NCBI RefSeq assembly: GCF_026586675.1
Contig: NZ_JAODIX010000027.1
Location: 29,194 to 93,193 of the forward strand
From: Halorubrum yunnanense
Lineage (GTDB): Archaea; Halobacteriota; Halobacteria; Halobacteriales; Haloferacaceae
DNA: 64,000 nucleotides
Direction: 5' to 3'
In this document: positions 6,975 to 14,854 of the stretch, piece by piece
How positions within the stretch are numbered: the stretch's first letter is position 1
Layout: every line of letters starts with the position of its first letter
Notes under the pieces: model-generated
What the model was told of the DNA's origin: nothing
The model's input: the letters and a program-made list of their open reading frames with translations, nothing else
Databases searched by the model: none
Position numbers and translations under genes: made by a program

Positions 6975-7075
6975 AACGGAAGTCCACGCGAAAGCCTGGG
7001 GGTCGTACGGAAATCGCAGATTTCCGTGATGACGAGAGACGAAGTCTCTCGAACCACTTGACCCCGGGGCAATTT
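6880..7075 (+). ncRNA. omega-RNA / right end of the truncated tnpB element
   Basis: The 3' part of tnpB and its downstream region carry hairpins typical of the TnpB guide-RNA scaffold: ACGGAAATC/GATTTCCGT near 7008-7029 and GAGAGAC/GTCTCTC near 7033-7052. A CCACTTGACCCCGGGG right end finishes near 7070. The guide would come from the sequence immediately after it, which is the 3' end of the SDR gene at 7074. Boundaries are estimated by analogy with IS605-type elements. Confidence 0.5.
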
Positions 7076-7790
7076 ACCAAGGAATCTGTTCCTTGTCTTT
7101 CCAGAGTTTACCCGCTGGACTCCCTCGCGCAAATTGAGAGAGCCAGACCGGCGTTTCGGCTCCTTTCGATGGAGAGCGAGGGGCACGGTCGCCGCCCATA
7201 TCGGTCTGAACCCAGCCGGGTGAGACGGCATTCGCGATGAGACCTTGATCACCGTATTCACCATCTAGGTAGGCTGTTAATCCGCCAATACCCACCTTCG
7301 AGAGCCGGTAAGCGGGATATTGACCGTCCATCTGTCCGTCAGTGAACTGTCCAAGCCCCGAAGACATCGAGACAACACGACCGCTGTGGCTGTCCAACAG
7401 TAGTGGTAGCGCTTGCTTCGTCAACAACACCGGGCCACGAAGGTTCACAGCCATTGTCCGGTCGAAGTCCGCACGTTCCATCTCGTGGAGTGGACCCGAC
7501 CGGGGGAAGATCCCAGCGTTATTCACCAGGATATCAAGCGACCCCTCCTCCTGTTCGATTGTGTCGACTGCCGATTGGATCTCCTCTTCGGCAGTCACAT
7601 CCAGTTTGATCGCATGCTGGTTGGGTGCGGTAACATCAGTTGGATCTCGGGCGCCTGCGTATACGGTCGCGCCTAAGTCGGCGAGCTTGGTAGCGATCTT
7701 GGCTCCGATTCCGCGGTTTGCCCCAGTCACGAGGGCAACATCGTCTGTCAAATCGGATTTGAGATCCACGTCGGGAGGTGTATCTGCCAT
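7074..7790 (-). CDS. Short-chain dehydrogenase, carbonyl-reductase-like
   Basis: 238 residues from ATG 7790 (MADTPPD), preferred over an upstream in-frame ATG because SDR homology begins soon after. It has TGANRGIG (22-29), NNAG (90-93), the Ser143/144-Tyr161-x-x-x-Lys165 triad (SMSS, YRLSK) and the VSPGWVQTDMGG loop. The C-terminal GKLWKDKEQIPW resembles carbonyl-reductase-type SDRs. Its stop codon lies directly against the right end of the TnpB element, which inserted just beyond the gene without truncating it. Substrate unknown. Confidence 0.8.
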   Translation of the reverse strand: MADTPPDVDLKSDLTDDVALVTGANRGIGAKIATKLADLGATVYAGARDPTDVTAPNQHAIKLDVTAEEEIQSAVDTIEQEEGSLDILVNNAGIFPRSGPLHEMERADFDRTMAVNLRGPVLLTKQALPLLLDSHSGRVVSMSSGLGQFTDGQMDGQYPAYRLSKVGIGGLTAYLDGEYGDQGLIANAVSPGWVQTDMGGDRAPRSPSKGAETPVWLSQFARGSPAGKLWKDKEQIPW

Positions 7791-7863
7791 GCCAGCATAG
7801 TAGACGGATTCCACCGGGATATAACTCACAAGTGGATCTTAGATATGTGTCTTACATACGAAT

Positions 7864-7881
7864 GGCTCTGTTGAAATCCTC
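7864..7881 (+). repeat. IS terminal-repeat-like scar
   Basis: GGCTCTGTTGAAATCCTC resembles the terminal repeat of several haloarchaeal ISH elements and shares GCTCTGTTGAA with the MITE end at 5343-5353 (reverse complement). No partner repeat or transposase is seen beside it. Confidence 0.4.
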
Positions 7882-7903
7882 TTCTTTAGCTGACTATAGG
7901 CGC

Positions 7904-7955
7904 TAAGCCCCCGTCCTCAAGGAGCGAACGAAGTGAGCGAGTAGGGCGGGGATAC
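7904..7955 (+). ncRNA. Orphan TnpB right-end/omega-RNA-like scar
   Basis: AGCCCCCGTCCTC...GAGTAGGGCGGGG forms a stem enclosing GAGCGAACGAAGTGAGCGAG, the loop module typical of haloarchaeal TnpB 3' ends. Only about 50 bp remain and no tnpB is attached. The following sequence is a separate coding remnant. Confidence 0.45.
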
Positions 7956-8045
7956 AGCGCCGTCATCGTTTTAGAGGTTCTCAAAAAACACTATCCAGAA
8001 CTTCATGAGGAGGTTGAGAATATTGTCTGTGACGATGAAGAATAG
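7956..8045 (+). pseudogene. C-terminal coding remnant of 29 residues
   Basis: The frame reads SAVIVLEVLKKHYPELHEEV then a short acidic tail and stops at 8043-8045, four bases before the tRNA-Pro 3' end. Its amphipathic helical character and lower GC suggest the last exon-like piece of a real gene cut by the TnpB scar. The family is not recognised. Confidence 0.35.
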
Positions 8046-8049
8046 TGGA

Positions 8050-8120
8050 TGGGGCCGCTGAGAGTCGAACTCAGGTCCACTGCACCCAAGGCAGCGAGGA
8101 TACCACTACCCCACGGCCCC
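8050..8120 (-). tRNA. tRNA-Pro (TGG)
   Basis: 71 nt on the minus strand. The acceptor is GGGGCCG/CGGCCCC plus A, the D-arm is GGGTAGTGGTATCC, the anticodon stem-loop is GCTGC-CTTGGGT-GCAGT (anticodon TGG), and the T-arm is CTGAG-TTCGACT-CTCAG. No intron and no encoded CCA. A TATA-like GCTTTAGCGG lies about 25-35 bases upstream (8146-8156). Its 3' end faces the accessory island, the usual geometry for tRNA-targeted integration. Confidence 0.95.
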
Positions 8121-8212
8121 GCGCCTATACGTACCCGCATCGGCCGCTAAAGCGTTTCGTTGCGCGGGCGGGTCGCGTTCGACAGTGTCCCGTTCGCAGC
8201 CCTCCCGACTCC

Positions 8213-10267
8213 TCACTCCTCGTCGTCACGCAGTTCGAGGTCGGCGACCACCTGGTACGGGTCCGTTCCCTTCCGGACCGCGTCGAGGATGAAGAACGCC
8301 TCGTCGGGCGCGAGGAAGTGCCTCGTGATCCCCCGGCCGAGCGGAGTCGGCTCGAAGCCGTCGACGAACTCCCACTCCAGCAGCTTCCCGACCGCGTGTT
8401 TCGTCGGCACCTCGCCGATCATCCGGTCGTTGAGGCGCTTGGCCCGCTTGCCCGCGACGACGACGTTCGCCAGCGTCTCCTCGACGGCGGCCGCCTCGTC
8501 GTAGTGAGTCGCGACGTCCTCCATCTCGCCTTTTAAAAGGGTAAACGCGACCTCGTCTTCCGTGCGGTCCATGGAGTTGTGGTAGACGCCGTCGGGCTCG
8601 ACGAGGAGGTAGACGCGCCCGCGGTCGTGGTAGTCCGGGCGCCCGGCCCGCCCGAGCATCTGGGAGAACTCCTGGACCGAGAGCCACTCGATCCCCATCG
8701 CCAGCGAGTCGAAGATCACCTGCGAGGCGGGGAAGTCGACGCCGGCGGCCAGCGCCGCGGTGGTGACGACCGCCGAGAGGTCCTGGTTCCCGAACTGCCG
8801 CTCGACTTTCTTCCGGCGCTTGTAGTCGAGCCCGGCGTGGTACGGCGCGGAGTCGTACCGGAGCTTCCGGCTGATCTCGTGGCAGCGCCGCCGGGAGTTC
8901 GTGAAGACGATCGTCTGGCCGCGGTACCCCTTCGAGGATTTCGTGTCGAACTCGCGTTTCACGAGCTTGTCGGCGATCTGCGCCTTCTCGCGACTGTCCG
9001 CGAAGGTGACGTGGCGTTCGATGGGGACCGGGCGCTCCTCGTACTCGATCAGCGTCGCCCGGAGCTTCTCGGCGAGCCACTCCGGGTTCCCGACCGTCGC
9101 GGAGAGGTAGACGAACTGGGTGCCGCCGTACCCCTCGTGGGTCTCCATCCGGTTCTCACTGTAGTACTTCAGCCGGGAGATGAGCCCGTCGAGCCGGTGG
9201 CCGCGTTCGCCCTCCTTCAGCGTGTGGACCTCGTCGATGACGACGGTGCCGACGTCGCCCAGATCCTTCCCGGTCCGGAGCGCGTGGTCGATCCCCTCGT
9301 AGGTGCCGACGATCACGTCGGCGTTCGGATCGAAGCGGTTCCCGTCGTCGTTCACCCGCGAGGAGCCGACCCGGATCGAGACGTTCAGCCGGTCGCCGTA
9401 GCGGTCCTTGAAGTCCTCGTGCTTCTGGTTGGCGAGCGCGACGAGCGGGACCAAGAAGAGCAGCTTCCCCTCCCCTTTCAGCGCGCGGTCGATCCCGGTC
9501 AGCTCGCCGATCAGGGTCTTCCCCGTCGCGGTCGCGCTCACGACCAGCTGGTCGTTGCCATCGAGGAGGCCGTTCCGCACGGAGAGGCTCTGAACGGGCA
9601 GCAACTCCTCGAAGCGGCCCTGGAGGTGCGTCGAGAGGTCCGGGTGGAGATCCAGGTCCTCGGTGCGCACGGGGCTCACGTCGTCGACGTTGGCGGACAC
9701 CTCGTCGTACTTGGTGAGGTCGGGGTCGAGTCCGCCCTGCAGGAGGTTGACGATCCGGTCTAAGTCGCCGGACTCGTACAGCAGCTCCTCTAACCGCCCC
9801 TCGGCGGCGCCCGTGAACTCTCCTTTATAAGAGAGCTCCCGCTCCAGCTCCCTGCGGGCGCAGTCGCGGCAGATCAGCTCGTCGTTGTGTTGGATCGCGC
9901 TCTCGCTCGTGATCGGGCCGTACCGGCCGTCGTTTGCGCAGCGCCGGCAGGTCCGGACCGCCGTCGCCTCCAGCTGGTAACCGTCGAGCATCGCCTCCAG
10001 CCGCTTCCGGTTCTCCGGCGACGTCTGCTCGGAGATGCGGATCCGGCCGGCCGCGCGGGCGAGGTCGACGAACTCGTCGGGCTGTCGGGGGTGATCCTCG
10101 CCGTCGCGGATGACGCGGAACTTCCCCGGCCGCGGGCCCGCGGAGGTCTCTTTGAGTTCGAGCCGCCCGCGGAGCACCCGGCTACCGTCCCGGTTCGCGA
10201 CGACGGTGTAGTCGCTCCGCGCCTCGTGGAGGAACAGCGTCTCGACCTCGGCCAACTGCTGTGACAC
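8213..10267 (-). CDS. DEAD/DEAH-box helicase (Ski2/Hel308-like superfamily 2)
   Basis: 684 residues. The N-terminal 200 residues contain a four-Cys zinc module (Cys107, Cys110, Cys133, Cys136: CRRC...CRDC). The helicase core follows with Walker A SATATGKT (244-251), the DEVH box (345-348), motif III SAT, and motif VI QMLGRAGRP. The C-terminus has an LGRGITRHFLAP segment and helical bundle. Such haloarchaeal proteins are ATP-dependent nucleic-acid helicases of the Ski2-like group. RNA decay or replication-fork repair are both possible roles. It is transcribed alone, divergent from nothing obvious and convergent with tRNA-Pro in spacing only. Confidence 0.88.
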   Translation of the reverse strand: MSQQLAEVETLFLHEARSDYTVVANRDGSRVLRGRLELKETSAGPRPGKFRVIRDGEDHPRQPDEFVDLARAAGRIRISEQTSPENRKRLEAMLDGYQLEATAVRTCRRCANDGRYGPITSESAIQHNDELICRDCARRELERELSYKGEFTGAAEGRLEELLYESGDLDRIVNLLQGGLDPDLTKYDEVSANVDDVSPVRTEDLDLHPDLSTHLQGRFEELLPVQSLSVRNGLLDGNDQLVVSATATGKTLIGELTGIDRALKGEGKLLFLVPLVALANQKHEDFKDRYGDRLNVSIRVGSSRVNDDGNRFDPNADVIVGTYEGIDHALRTGKDLGDVGTVVIDEVHTLKEGERGHRLDGLISRLKYYSENRMETHEGYGGTQFVYLSATVGNPEWLAEKLRATLIEYEERPVPIERHVTFADSREKAQIADKLVKREFDTKSSKGYRGQTIVFTNSRRRCHEISRKLRYDSAPYHAGLDYKRRKKVERQFGNQDLSAVVTTAALAAGVDFPASQVIFDSLAMGIEWLSVQEFSQMLGRAGRPDYHDRGRVYLLVEPDGVYHNSMDRTEDEVAFTLLKGEMEDVATHYDEAAAVEETLANVVVAGKRAKRLNDRMIGEVPTKHAVGKLLEWEFVDGFEPTPLGRGITRHFLAPDEAFFILDAVRKGTDPYQVVADLELRDDEE

Positions 10268-10419
10268 TGCTAATCGGTACGCGAGGAAGGTATTTCAGGA
10301 GTTCGCCTCGCCGTGCGGCGGGGTCGCGGTCGTGGGCTCGTCGACAGCGGGGTCGCACCTCCATCTCTGGCCGCACCGCTCGGGGCCGTGAGAACCGCGC
10401 CTCGAAAAGGTCGGCGCGT

Positions 10420-10950
10420 CTACGAGACGAGGAGCTTTTCGCCGCGATCGACCGTGATCCGGCACGGCGGCGAGAGCTTGTTGTACGCGCGGCGGAACGC
10501 CTCCTTCACGACGGACGCCTGCTCGACGTCGCAGTACGCGGTGAAGACGATGTCGTTCGCGTTGAGCCGCGCGGCCGTCCCGACCGGCTTCCCGAACGCC
10601 TGTCGCATCCCGTCGGAGACCCGGTCCGCGCCGGCGCCGGTCGCCTGCTTGTTCTCCCGGATGACTTGGTGGGGGAACTTGCGGAGAGTCATCTTGTAGT
10701 TGCCCTCGCCGAGCTCCTTGATGAGGTGGCGGTTCGCGGAGAGCCGGGAGCTCTCGAGCGAGCCGTGGCGGATCTGGAGCTCCTCCTCGACGCGGAGGCT
10801 GATCTGGACGGGGTAGTCGTCCGGCTCCGCGGAGAGGTCGCCCATGTTGTGCTGGGCGATCTTCGAGCCGGGAATGCCCGTGATGTATTCGCGGCGGGTG
10901 TACGACGGCTTGTCGATCGTCCGATACATAGAGGCGGGTTTGTCAGACAT
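10420..10950 (-). CDS. rpl10e: 50S ribosomal protein L10e (L16-type)
   Basis: 176 residues, the normal archaeal length. The sequence has the family hallmarks [17 protein letters not shown] near the start, a central [13 protein letters not shown] segment, [10 protein letters not shown], and [21 protein letters not shown]10e binds 23S rRNA near the A-site finger and the P-site tRNA acceptor arm. A TATA box GGGTTTATC (10983-10991, minus sense) lies about 33 bases ahead of the start, so the gene is probably monocistronic with a very short leader. Confidence 0.97.
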   Translation of the reverse strand: MSDKPASMYRTIDKPSYTRREYITGIPGSKIAQHNMGDLSAEPDDYPVQISLRVEEELQIRHGSLESSRLSANRHLIKELGEGNYKMTLRKFPHQVIRENKQATGAGADRVSDGMRQAFGKPVGTAARLNANDIVFTAYCDVEQASVVKEAFRRAYNKLSPPCRITVDRGEKLLVS

Positions 10951-10982
10951 GGCTACTTGTCCGATGTAGCCCGTGCTGCGGC

Positions 10983-10991
10983 GATAAACCC
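10983..10991 (-). promoter_or_regulatory. TATA box of rpl10e
   Basis: GGGTTTATC on the minus strand, about 33 bases upstream of the L10e ATG in an otherwise GC-rich intergenic region. Confidence 0.6.
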
Positions 10992-11058
10992 TTCGATACC
11001 GCGGCGTCGCCGGCTCGTGATTCGGACGCCCGCAGGTCGGTTCCCGGTCGCCGCCGCC

Positions 11059-11835
11059 TCACTCCTCGGACGTCGGGTCGAGCGCGACGTGGCCGAACCC
11101 CCGGTCCGCGAGCCGCCCTCTCGCCCGGTCGGTGACCGAGGGAGCGACGAGGACCCCGCGGACGACAGGGGTGTCGCCGCCGTCGTCCCCGTCTTCCGCG
11201 GCGATCTCTTCCCGGAGCGCTCGCACGTACCGGGCGAGCTGCCCCACCGCGTCGGGCCCGACGCGCCGGCGCTTCAGCTCGACGACGACCGGGGTCCCGT
11301 CGGCGTCGACGCCGAACACATCCATCGGGCCGGCGCTGGAAGGGCGCTCGGTCTCTTTCGGTTCGAACCCCGGTTCGACGAGTTCGGGGCGCTCTAGAAC
11401 CCGGGTCCGGAGGTCCTCCTCGCTTCCGTGGAGGGTGAGGTTGCGCCCGCCCGTCACGGCCATCGCGGAGAGCTGATGGACCCGGTCGAAGCGCACGGTG
11501 AGCGTCTCGTCGGGGTCGCTTCTGGTCGAGCGCACCCGGAGTCGCCCCTCGCGGACCGCGGCGTGGTGTTCCGACCCCGGCGGCTGCCAGTTGACGGGCT
11601 GGCGCCCTTCGTCGGTGTGGACGAGGGCGGCGCCGTCGGGCTTCAACACGAGCAGCCGGTCGCCGGCACCCAGGTCCGAGGCGGCGCGACCCTCGTAGCT
11701 GACCGTGCAGCGCCCGAAGACGCTTATCAGGTCGCCGCGCTCGAAGGCGTCCTCCAGCTCCCAGAGGGCCTCGCGGTGGCTCGGATCGTGGACGCTCGTG
11801 ACCGTCACTGATATGTGTAGGGCGTCGTCGCTCAA
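11059..11835 (-). CDS. nucS: Endonuclease NucS / EndoMS (mismatch-specific)
   Basis: Up to 258 residues from a TTG at 11835. A GTG at codon 10 (11808) lies 25-30 bases after a CTTTTTGAG TATA-like run and may be the true leaderless start. The N-terminal DNA-binding domain has the CTVSYEGRA, GAGDRLLVLKPDG and PVNWQPPGS blocks. The C-terminal nuclease has MDVFGVD followed by the catalytic VVVELKRR motif, then QLARY. The enzyme cleaves both strands at mismatches and binds PCNA. A MutS gene is also in this window (59835-62630), so both systems coexist. Confidence 0.93.
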   Translation of the reverse strand: MSDDALHISVTVTSVHDPSHREALWELEDAFERGDLISVFGRCTVSYEGRAASDLGAGDRLLVLKPDGAALVHTDEGRQPVNWQPPGSEHHAAVREGRLRVRSTRSDPDETLTVRFDRVHQLSAMAVTGGRNLTLHGSEEDLRTRVLERPELVEPGFEPKETERPSSAGPMDVFGVDADGTPVVVELKRRRVGPDAVGQLARYVRALREEIAAEDGDDGGDTPVVRGVLVAPSVTDRARGRLADRGFGHVALDPTSEE

Positions 11836-11869
11836 AAAGGGCGCGCGCTCGGAGTCGGTTTCGAGGCGG

Positions 11870-12043
11870 CTACGCCGCGTCCGCCCCGTCCTCCCCCTCG
11901 TCGCGTCGCGAGACCGCGATCCCGGCGACGAAGAGGACTGCCCCCAGCGCGAAGGCGCCGATCCGGAGCGCTGTGTCCGAAACGAGGATTCCGATCAGGA
12001 CCGATACGCCGAATCCGGCGTGAAGCACCGCCGTTGGGTTCAT
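11870..12043 (-). CDS. Small two-helix membrane protein
   Basis: 57 residues from ATG 12041-12043. Two hydrophobic segments (about 5-20, LHAGFGVSVLIGILV, and 24-45, LRIGAFALGAVLFVAGIAVS) are joined by a short turn, followed by an acidic tail (RRDEGEDGADAA). No family is recognised. It lies between nucS and ahcY on the same strand, with a 34-bp gap to nucS, and could share a transcript with nucS. Confidence 0.65.
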   Translation of the reverse strand: MNPTAVLHAGFGVSVLIGILVSDTALRIGAFALGAVLFVAGIAVSRRDEGEDGADAA

Positions 12044-12117
12044 ACGTTCGATACGGTCGCGTCGCACAAAAGCCGGTCGACCCGACGCGACCGCCCCGTC
12101 GGCTCCCGCCGAGCGGA

Positions 12118-13407
12118 CTACGTCCCGTGCTCCCAGCTGTCCATGTACTCGCGCTGCTCGTCGGTGAGGGTGTCGTACTCGACGCCCTCGGCGGCAAGCT
12201 TGATGTCCGCGACCTCGCGGTCGAGCTCGTCGGGCACGTCGTGGACGCCGGCCGCGTAGCGCTCGCCGTTCTCGACGAGTTCGCGGACGACGACCGCCTG
12301 CACGCCGAAGCTCTGGTCCATCACCTCGACCGGGTGACCGAGGGCGATGGGCGCCGCGAGGTTGACGAGCCGCCCCTCGGCGATCACGTTCAGGACGCGG
12401 CCGTCGGGCATCTCGAACCCCTCGACGCCGTCGCGGACCTCGTATCGGTCCACGGCCAGCTCGTCGAGCTGGTCGAGGTTCACCTCCACGTCGAAGTGGC
12501 CGGCGTTCGCGAGGAGGACGCCGTCCTGCATCTCCTCGAAGTGATCGCGGGTGATCACGTCGCGGTTCCCGGTCGTCGTGACGAACACGTCGCCCTTCTC
12601 GGCGGCCTCGGCCATCGGGAGCACTTCGTACCCCTCCATGTGCGCTTCGAGCGCCTTGCGGGGGTCGACCTCGCAGACGATAACGTTCGCGTTCTGGCCG
12701 GAGGCCTTCTTGGCGACACCCTTTCCGCACTGGCCGTACCCGCCGACGACGACGTTCTTGCCGGCCCACGAGAGGTTCGTCGTCATCGCGATGGTCGCGA
12801 GCGACGACTCACCGGTGCCGTGGACGTTGTCGAACAGCTGTTTCATCGGCGTGTCGTTCACGGCGAAGACAGGGTAGTGGAGCTCGCCGTCGGCGTCCAT
12901 CGCGCGCAGGCGGTCGACGCCCGTGGTCGTCTCCTCGGCACCGCCGACGATGGAGTCGATCAGGTCGGGGTACTCCTCGTGGACGAGCTTCACCATGTCC
13001 ATCCCGTCGTCGACGGTGACGGTGGGCTCGTGGGCGATACAGGCGTGCATCGCGTCGTAGTACTCCTCGTCGTCGACGCCCCGGACCGCGTAGGAGGTGA
13101 TCGACTCGTGGGTGTCGAGCGCGGCCGACACGTCGTCGTGCGTCGAGAGCGGGTTACACCCGGTGATCGCGACCTCCGCGCCGCCGTCGGCGAGCAGCTC
13201 GACGAGGTTCGCCGTCTTCGCCTCGACGTGCATCGCCATCGCGATTGTCTCGCCGGCGAGCGGCTGCTCGTCAACGAACTCCTCGCGGAGCGCGTTCAAG
13301 ATTGGCATGTGCTGGAGCGCCCAGTCCATCTTCCGGCGCCCCTCCTCACGGGCCGCTTCGAGGTCCGAGAGGTGCTGTGACACCGGCGGATACGCGGTTT
13401 CGCTCAT
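12118..13407 (-). CDS. ahcY: Adenosylhomocysteinase (S-adenosylhomocysteine hydrolase)
   Basis: 429 residues, typical archaeal length. It hydrolyses S-adenosylhomocysteine to adenosine and homocysteine and so relieves product inhibition of methyltransferases. Visible hallmarks are the substrate region EAKTANL and TGCNPLSTHDDV, FAVNDTPMKQLFDN with the NAD-dependent catalytic site, the NAD-binding glycine loop VVGGYGQCGKGVA, and the ANAGHFDVE block. A TATA box AGGGTTTAGT (13431-13440) is 24 bases upstream of the start, indicating a leaderless mRNA. A probable SAH/MTA deaminase gene lies nearby at 15578-16912. Confidence 0.97.
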   Translation of the reverse strand: MSETAYPPVSQHLSDLEAAREEGRRKMDWALQHMPILNALREEFVDEQPLAGETIAMAMHVEAKTANLVELLADGGAEVAITGCNPLSTHDDVSAALDTHESITSYAVRGVDDEEYYDAMHACIAHEPTVTVDDGMDMVKLVHEEYPDLIDSIVGGAEETTTGVDRLRAMDADGELHYPVFAVNDTPMKQLFDNVHGTGESSLATIAMTTNLSWAGKNVVVGGYGQCGKGVAKKASGQNANVIVCEVDPRKALEAHMEGYEVLPMAEAAEKGDVFVTTTGNRDVITRDHFEEMQDGVLLANAGHFDVEVNLDQLDELAVDRYEVRDGVEGFEMPDGRVLNVIAEGRLVNLAAPIALGHPVEVMDQSFGVQAVVVRELVENGERYAAGVHDVPDELDREVADIKLAAEGVEYDTLTDEQREYMDSWEHGT

Positions 13408-13430
13408 ACTCTACGATTCACTCACGGCGC

Positions 13431-13440
13431 ACTAAACCCT
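13431..13440 (-). promoter_or_regulatory. TATA box of ahcY
   Basis: AGGGTTTAGT on the minus strand, 24 bases upstream of the ahcY ATG. Confidence 0.6.
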
Positions 13441-13495
13441 GCCGACACCGGGTCACGTCGCAAAAACGCCGAAAAGGGATCCCGCACCGACGCGG

Positions 13496-13553
13496 GTCAG
13501 CCACCGAGTCGCCGGCGCGTCAGTTACCGAGTCGCCGGCGCGTCAGTTGCTGC
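13496..13553. repeat. Short tandem repeat, two and a half 23-bp units
   Basis: The unit GTCAGttACCGAGTCGCCGGCGC occurs at about 13497 and 13520, followed by a partial third unit starting GTCAGTTGC. It lies just past the 3' end of the surface-protein gene, between convergent-spaced minus-strand genes. Confidence 0.6.
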
Positions 13554-13565
13554 GTCGCGCGTCAG

Positions 13566-14618
13566 TCACGCCGGACCGTTGCCGTTCCCGTTACCGGGAC
13601 CAGACCCGTCGTCACCGTCGTCCTCCTCCCCGTCGTCTCCGTCGCTCTCGCCACCGTCACCGCCCGGCCCGGCGTCGCTCGGCGGTCCTCGGCCGTCGCC
13701 GTCGCTCGCGTTCGCGGCGTCGCCGCCGTCGCCACCGGCTCCGGCGTGGTCCGGCGGTCCCTGCTCGCCGGCGTTCCCGTTGCCCTGGCCGGCGCGGTCG
13801 GGCGCGTTACCGGGGCCGTCGCTCGCATTCGCCGCGTCGCTTCCGTTACCCGCGTCGTCCGGGCCGCCGGGACCGCCCGCGTGGTCGGGCGCGTTCCCCG
13901 GGTTGTTCTCCGTCACGAAGTCCGAGATGGCGGGGCCGATGGCGCCTTGGTTGGCCTTGATCTTCTGAACGAACTCGCGGACCTGCTGGCCGAACGACCG
14001 GTTCGCCTCCCCTCCCTCCCCGGCGGTCAGGTCGACCGTCGCTGAGACGGAGTCGTTCCCGTACTCGGCGGTCACGTCGACCGTGACGTTCTCCTCGGCC
14101 GCGGGGAGCGTCACCGTGCCGTTCTCGTCGGTCTCGTAGTCGCCCTCGCCGACGTAGGTCGCGTTCTGGCCGTCTGTGGTCGCGGCGTTCACCGAGGCGT
14201 TCTCGGCCGCGGTGCCCTCGTCGGTGACCGCGACGACGGGCTCGCCGTCGGTGTTCGACACGTCGATAGCGAGGTCAACGGGCGCTTCGAGGTCGACCGT
14301 CGTCGACGCGGCCCGGCTCTCGCTGCTCGCCGTCACGTTCACCGTCACGTCCTCGTCGGGGGCGGGGAGGCCGACGGTACCGTTCGCGTCGGTCTCGTAC
14401 TCACCTGTCCCCTCGTACGACGCGTTCTCGTCGACCACGCTCACGTCGACCGTGGCATTCTCGACCGCGGTGCCGTTCTGGGTCACGTTGACCGTCGGCT
14501 CCCCGCCGTCGTCGACGTCGACGCCCACCGTGAGATCTCCGTCGGCGGCCGCGACGCCGGTCATCGCGCCGAGCGCGACGACCGCGACCAGGAGGAGTGC
14601 TGTCGTGCGTCCGTTCAT
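13566..14618 (-). CDS. Secreted surface protein with two Ig-like repeats and a low-complexity tail
   Basis: 350 residues from ATG 14618. Residues 1-24 are a Sec-type signal peptide (TALLLVAVVALGAMTG, cleavage near AAADG). Two homologous domains of about 75 residues follow, each with an EYETDANGTV or DYETDENGTV core and several N-x-S/T glycosylation sites (ENAT, NASY, NVTV). A central helical segment (FGQQVREFVQKIKANQG) precedes a roughly 130-residue Gly/Asp/Asn/Pro-rich tail with repeated PGNAPDHAG-like units. No PGF-CTERM sorting signal is present. A TATA box lies 26-38 bases upstream. Confidence 0.8.
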   Translation of the reverse strand: MNGRTTALLLVAVVALGAMTGVAAADGDLTVGVDVDDGGEPTVNVTQNGTAVENATVDVSVVDENASYEGTGEYETDANGTVGLPAPDEDVTVNVTASSESRAASTTVDLEAPVDLAIDVSNTDGEPVVAVTDEGTAAENASVNAATTDGQNATYVGEGDYETDENGTVTLPAAEENVTVDVTAEYGNDSVSATVDLTAGEGGEANRSFGQQVREFVQKIKANQGAIGPAISDFVTENNPGNAPDHAGGPGGPDDAGNGSDAANASDGPGNAPDRAGQGNGNAGEQGPPDHAGAGGDGGDAANASDGDGRGPPSDAGPGGDGGESDGDDGEEDDGDDGSGPGNGNGNGPA

Positions 14619-14643
14619 GTCCACTCGGGTTAACCCGTCCTTA

Positions 14644-14656
14644 CCATATAAAAAGG
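14644..14656 (-). promoter_or_regulatory. TATA box of surface-protein gene
   Basis: CCTTTTTATATGG on the minus strand, about 30 bases before the ATG at 14618. It is one of the strongest TATA matches in the window. Confidence 0.65.
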
Positions 14657-14854
14657 GCATTCGCTTAACCCGGTTTAATCCGGATTATATCCGGCTTGAC
14701 GGCGCTCTACGGTTCATTTTCCCGTTTCGGGCCGAAACGCGGGTCTACCTTCGAACCGACCGGTAATTCGGGTCGATTCGTCTCGCGCGCGGGTTGGCCC
14801 GACGCGCCTCGCTCCTCGCGAGCGCCGTCTCCCCCCGCTCACGAGCGTCACCCC

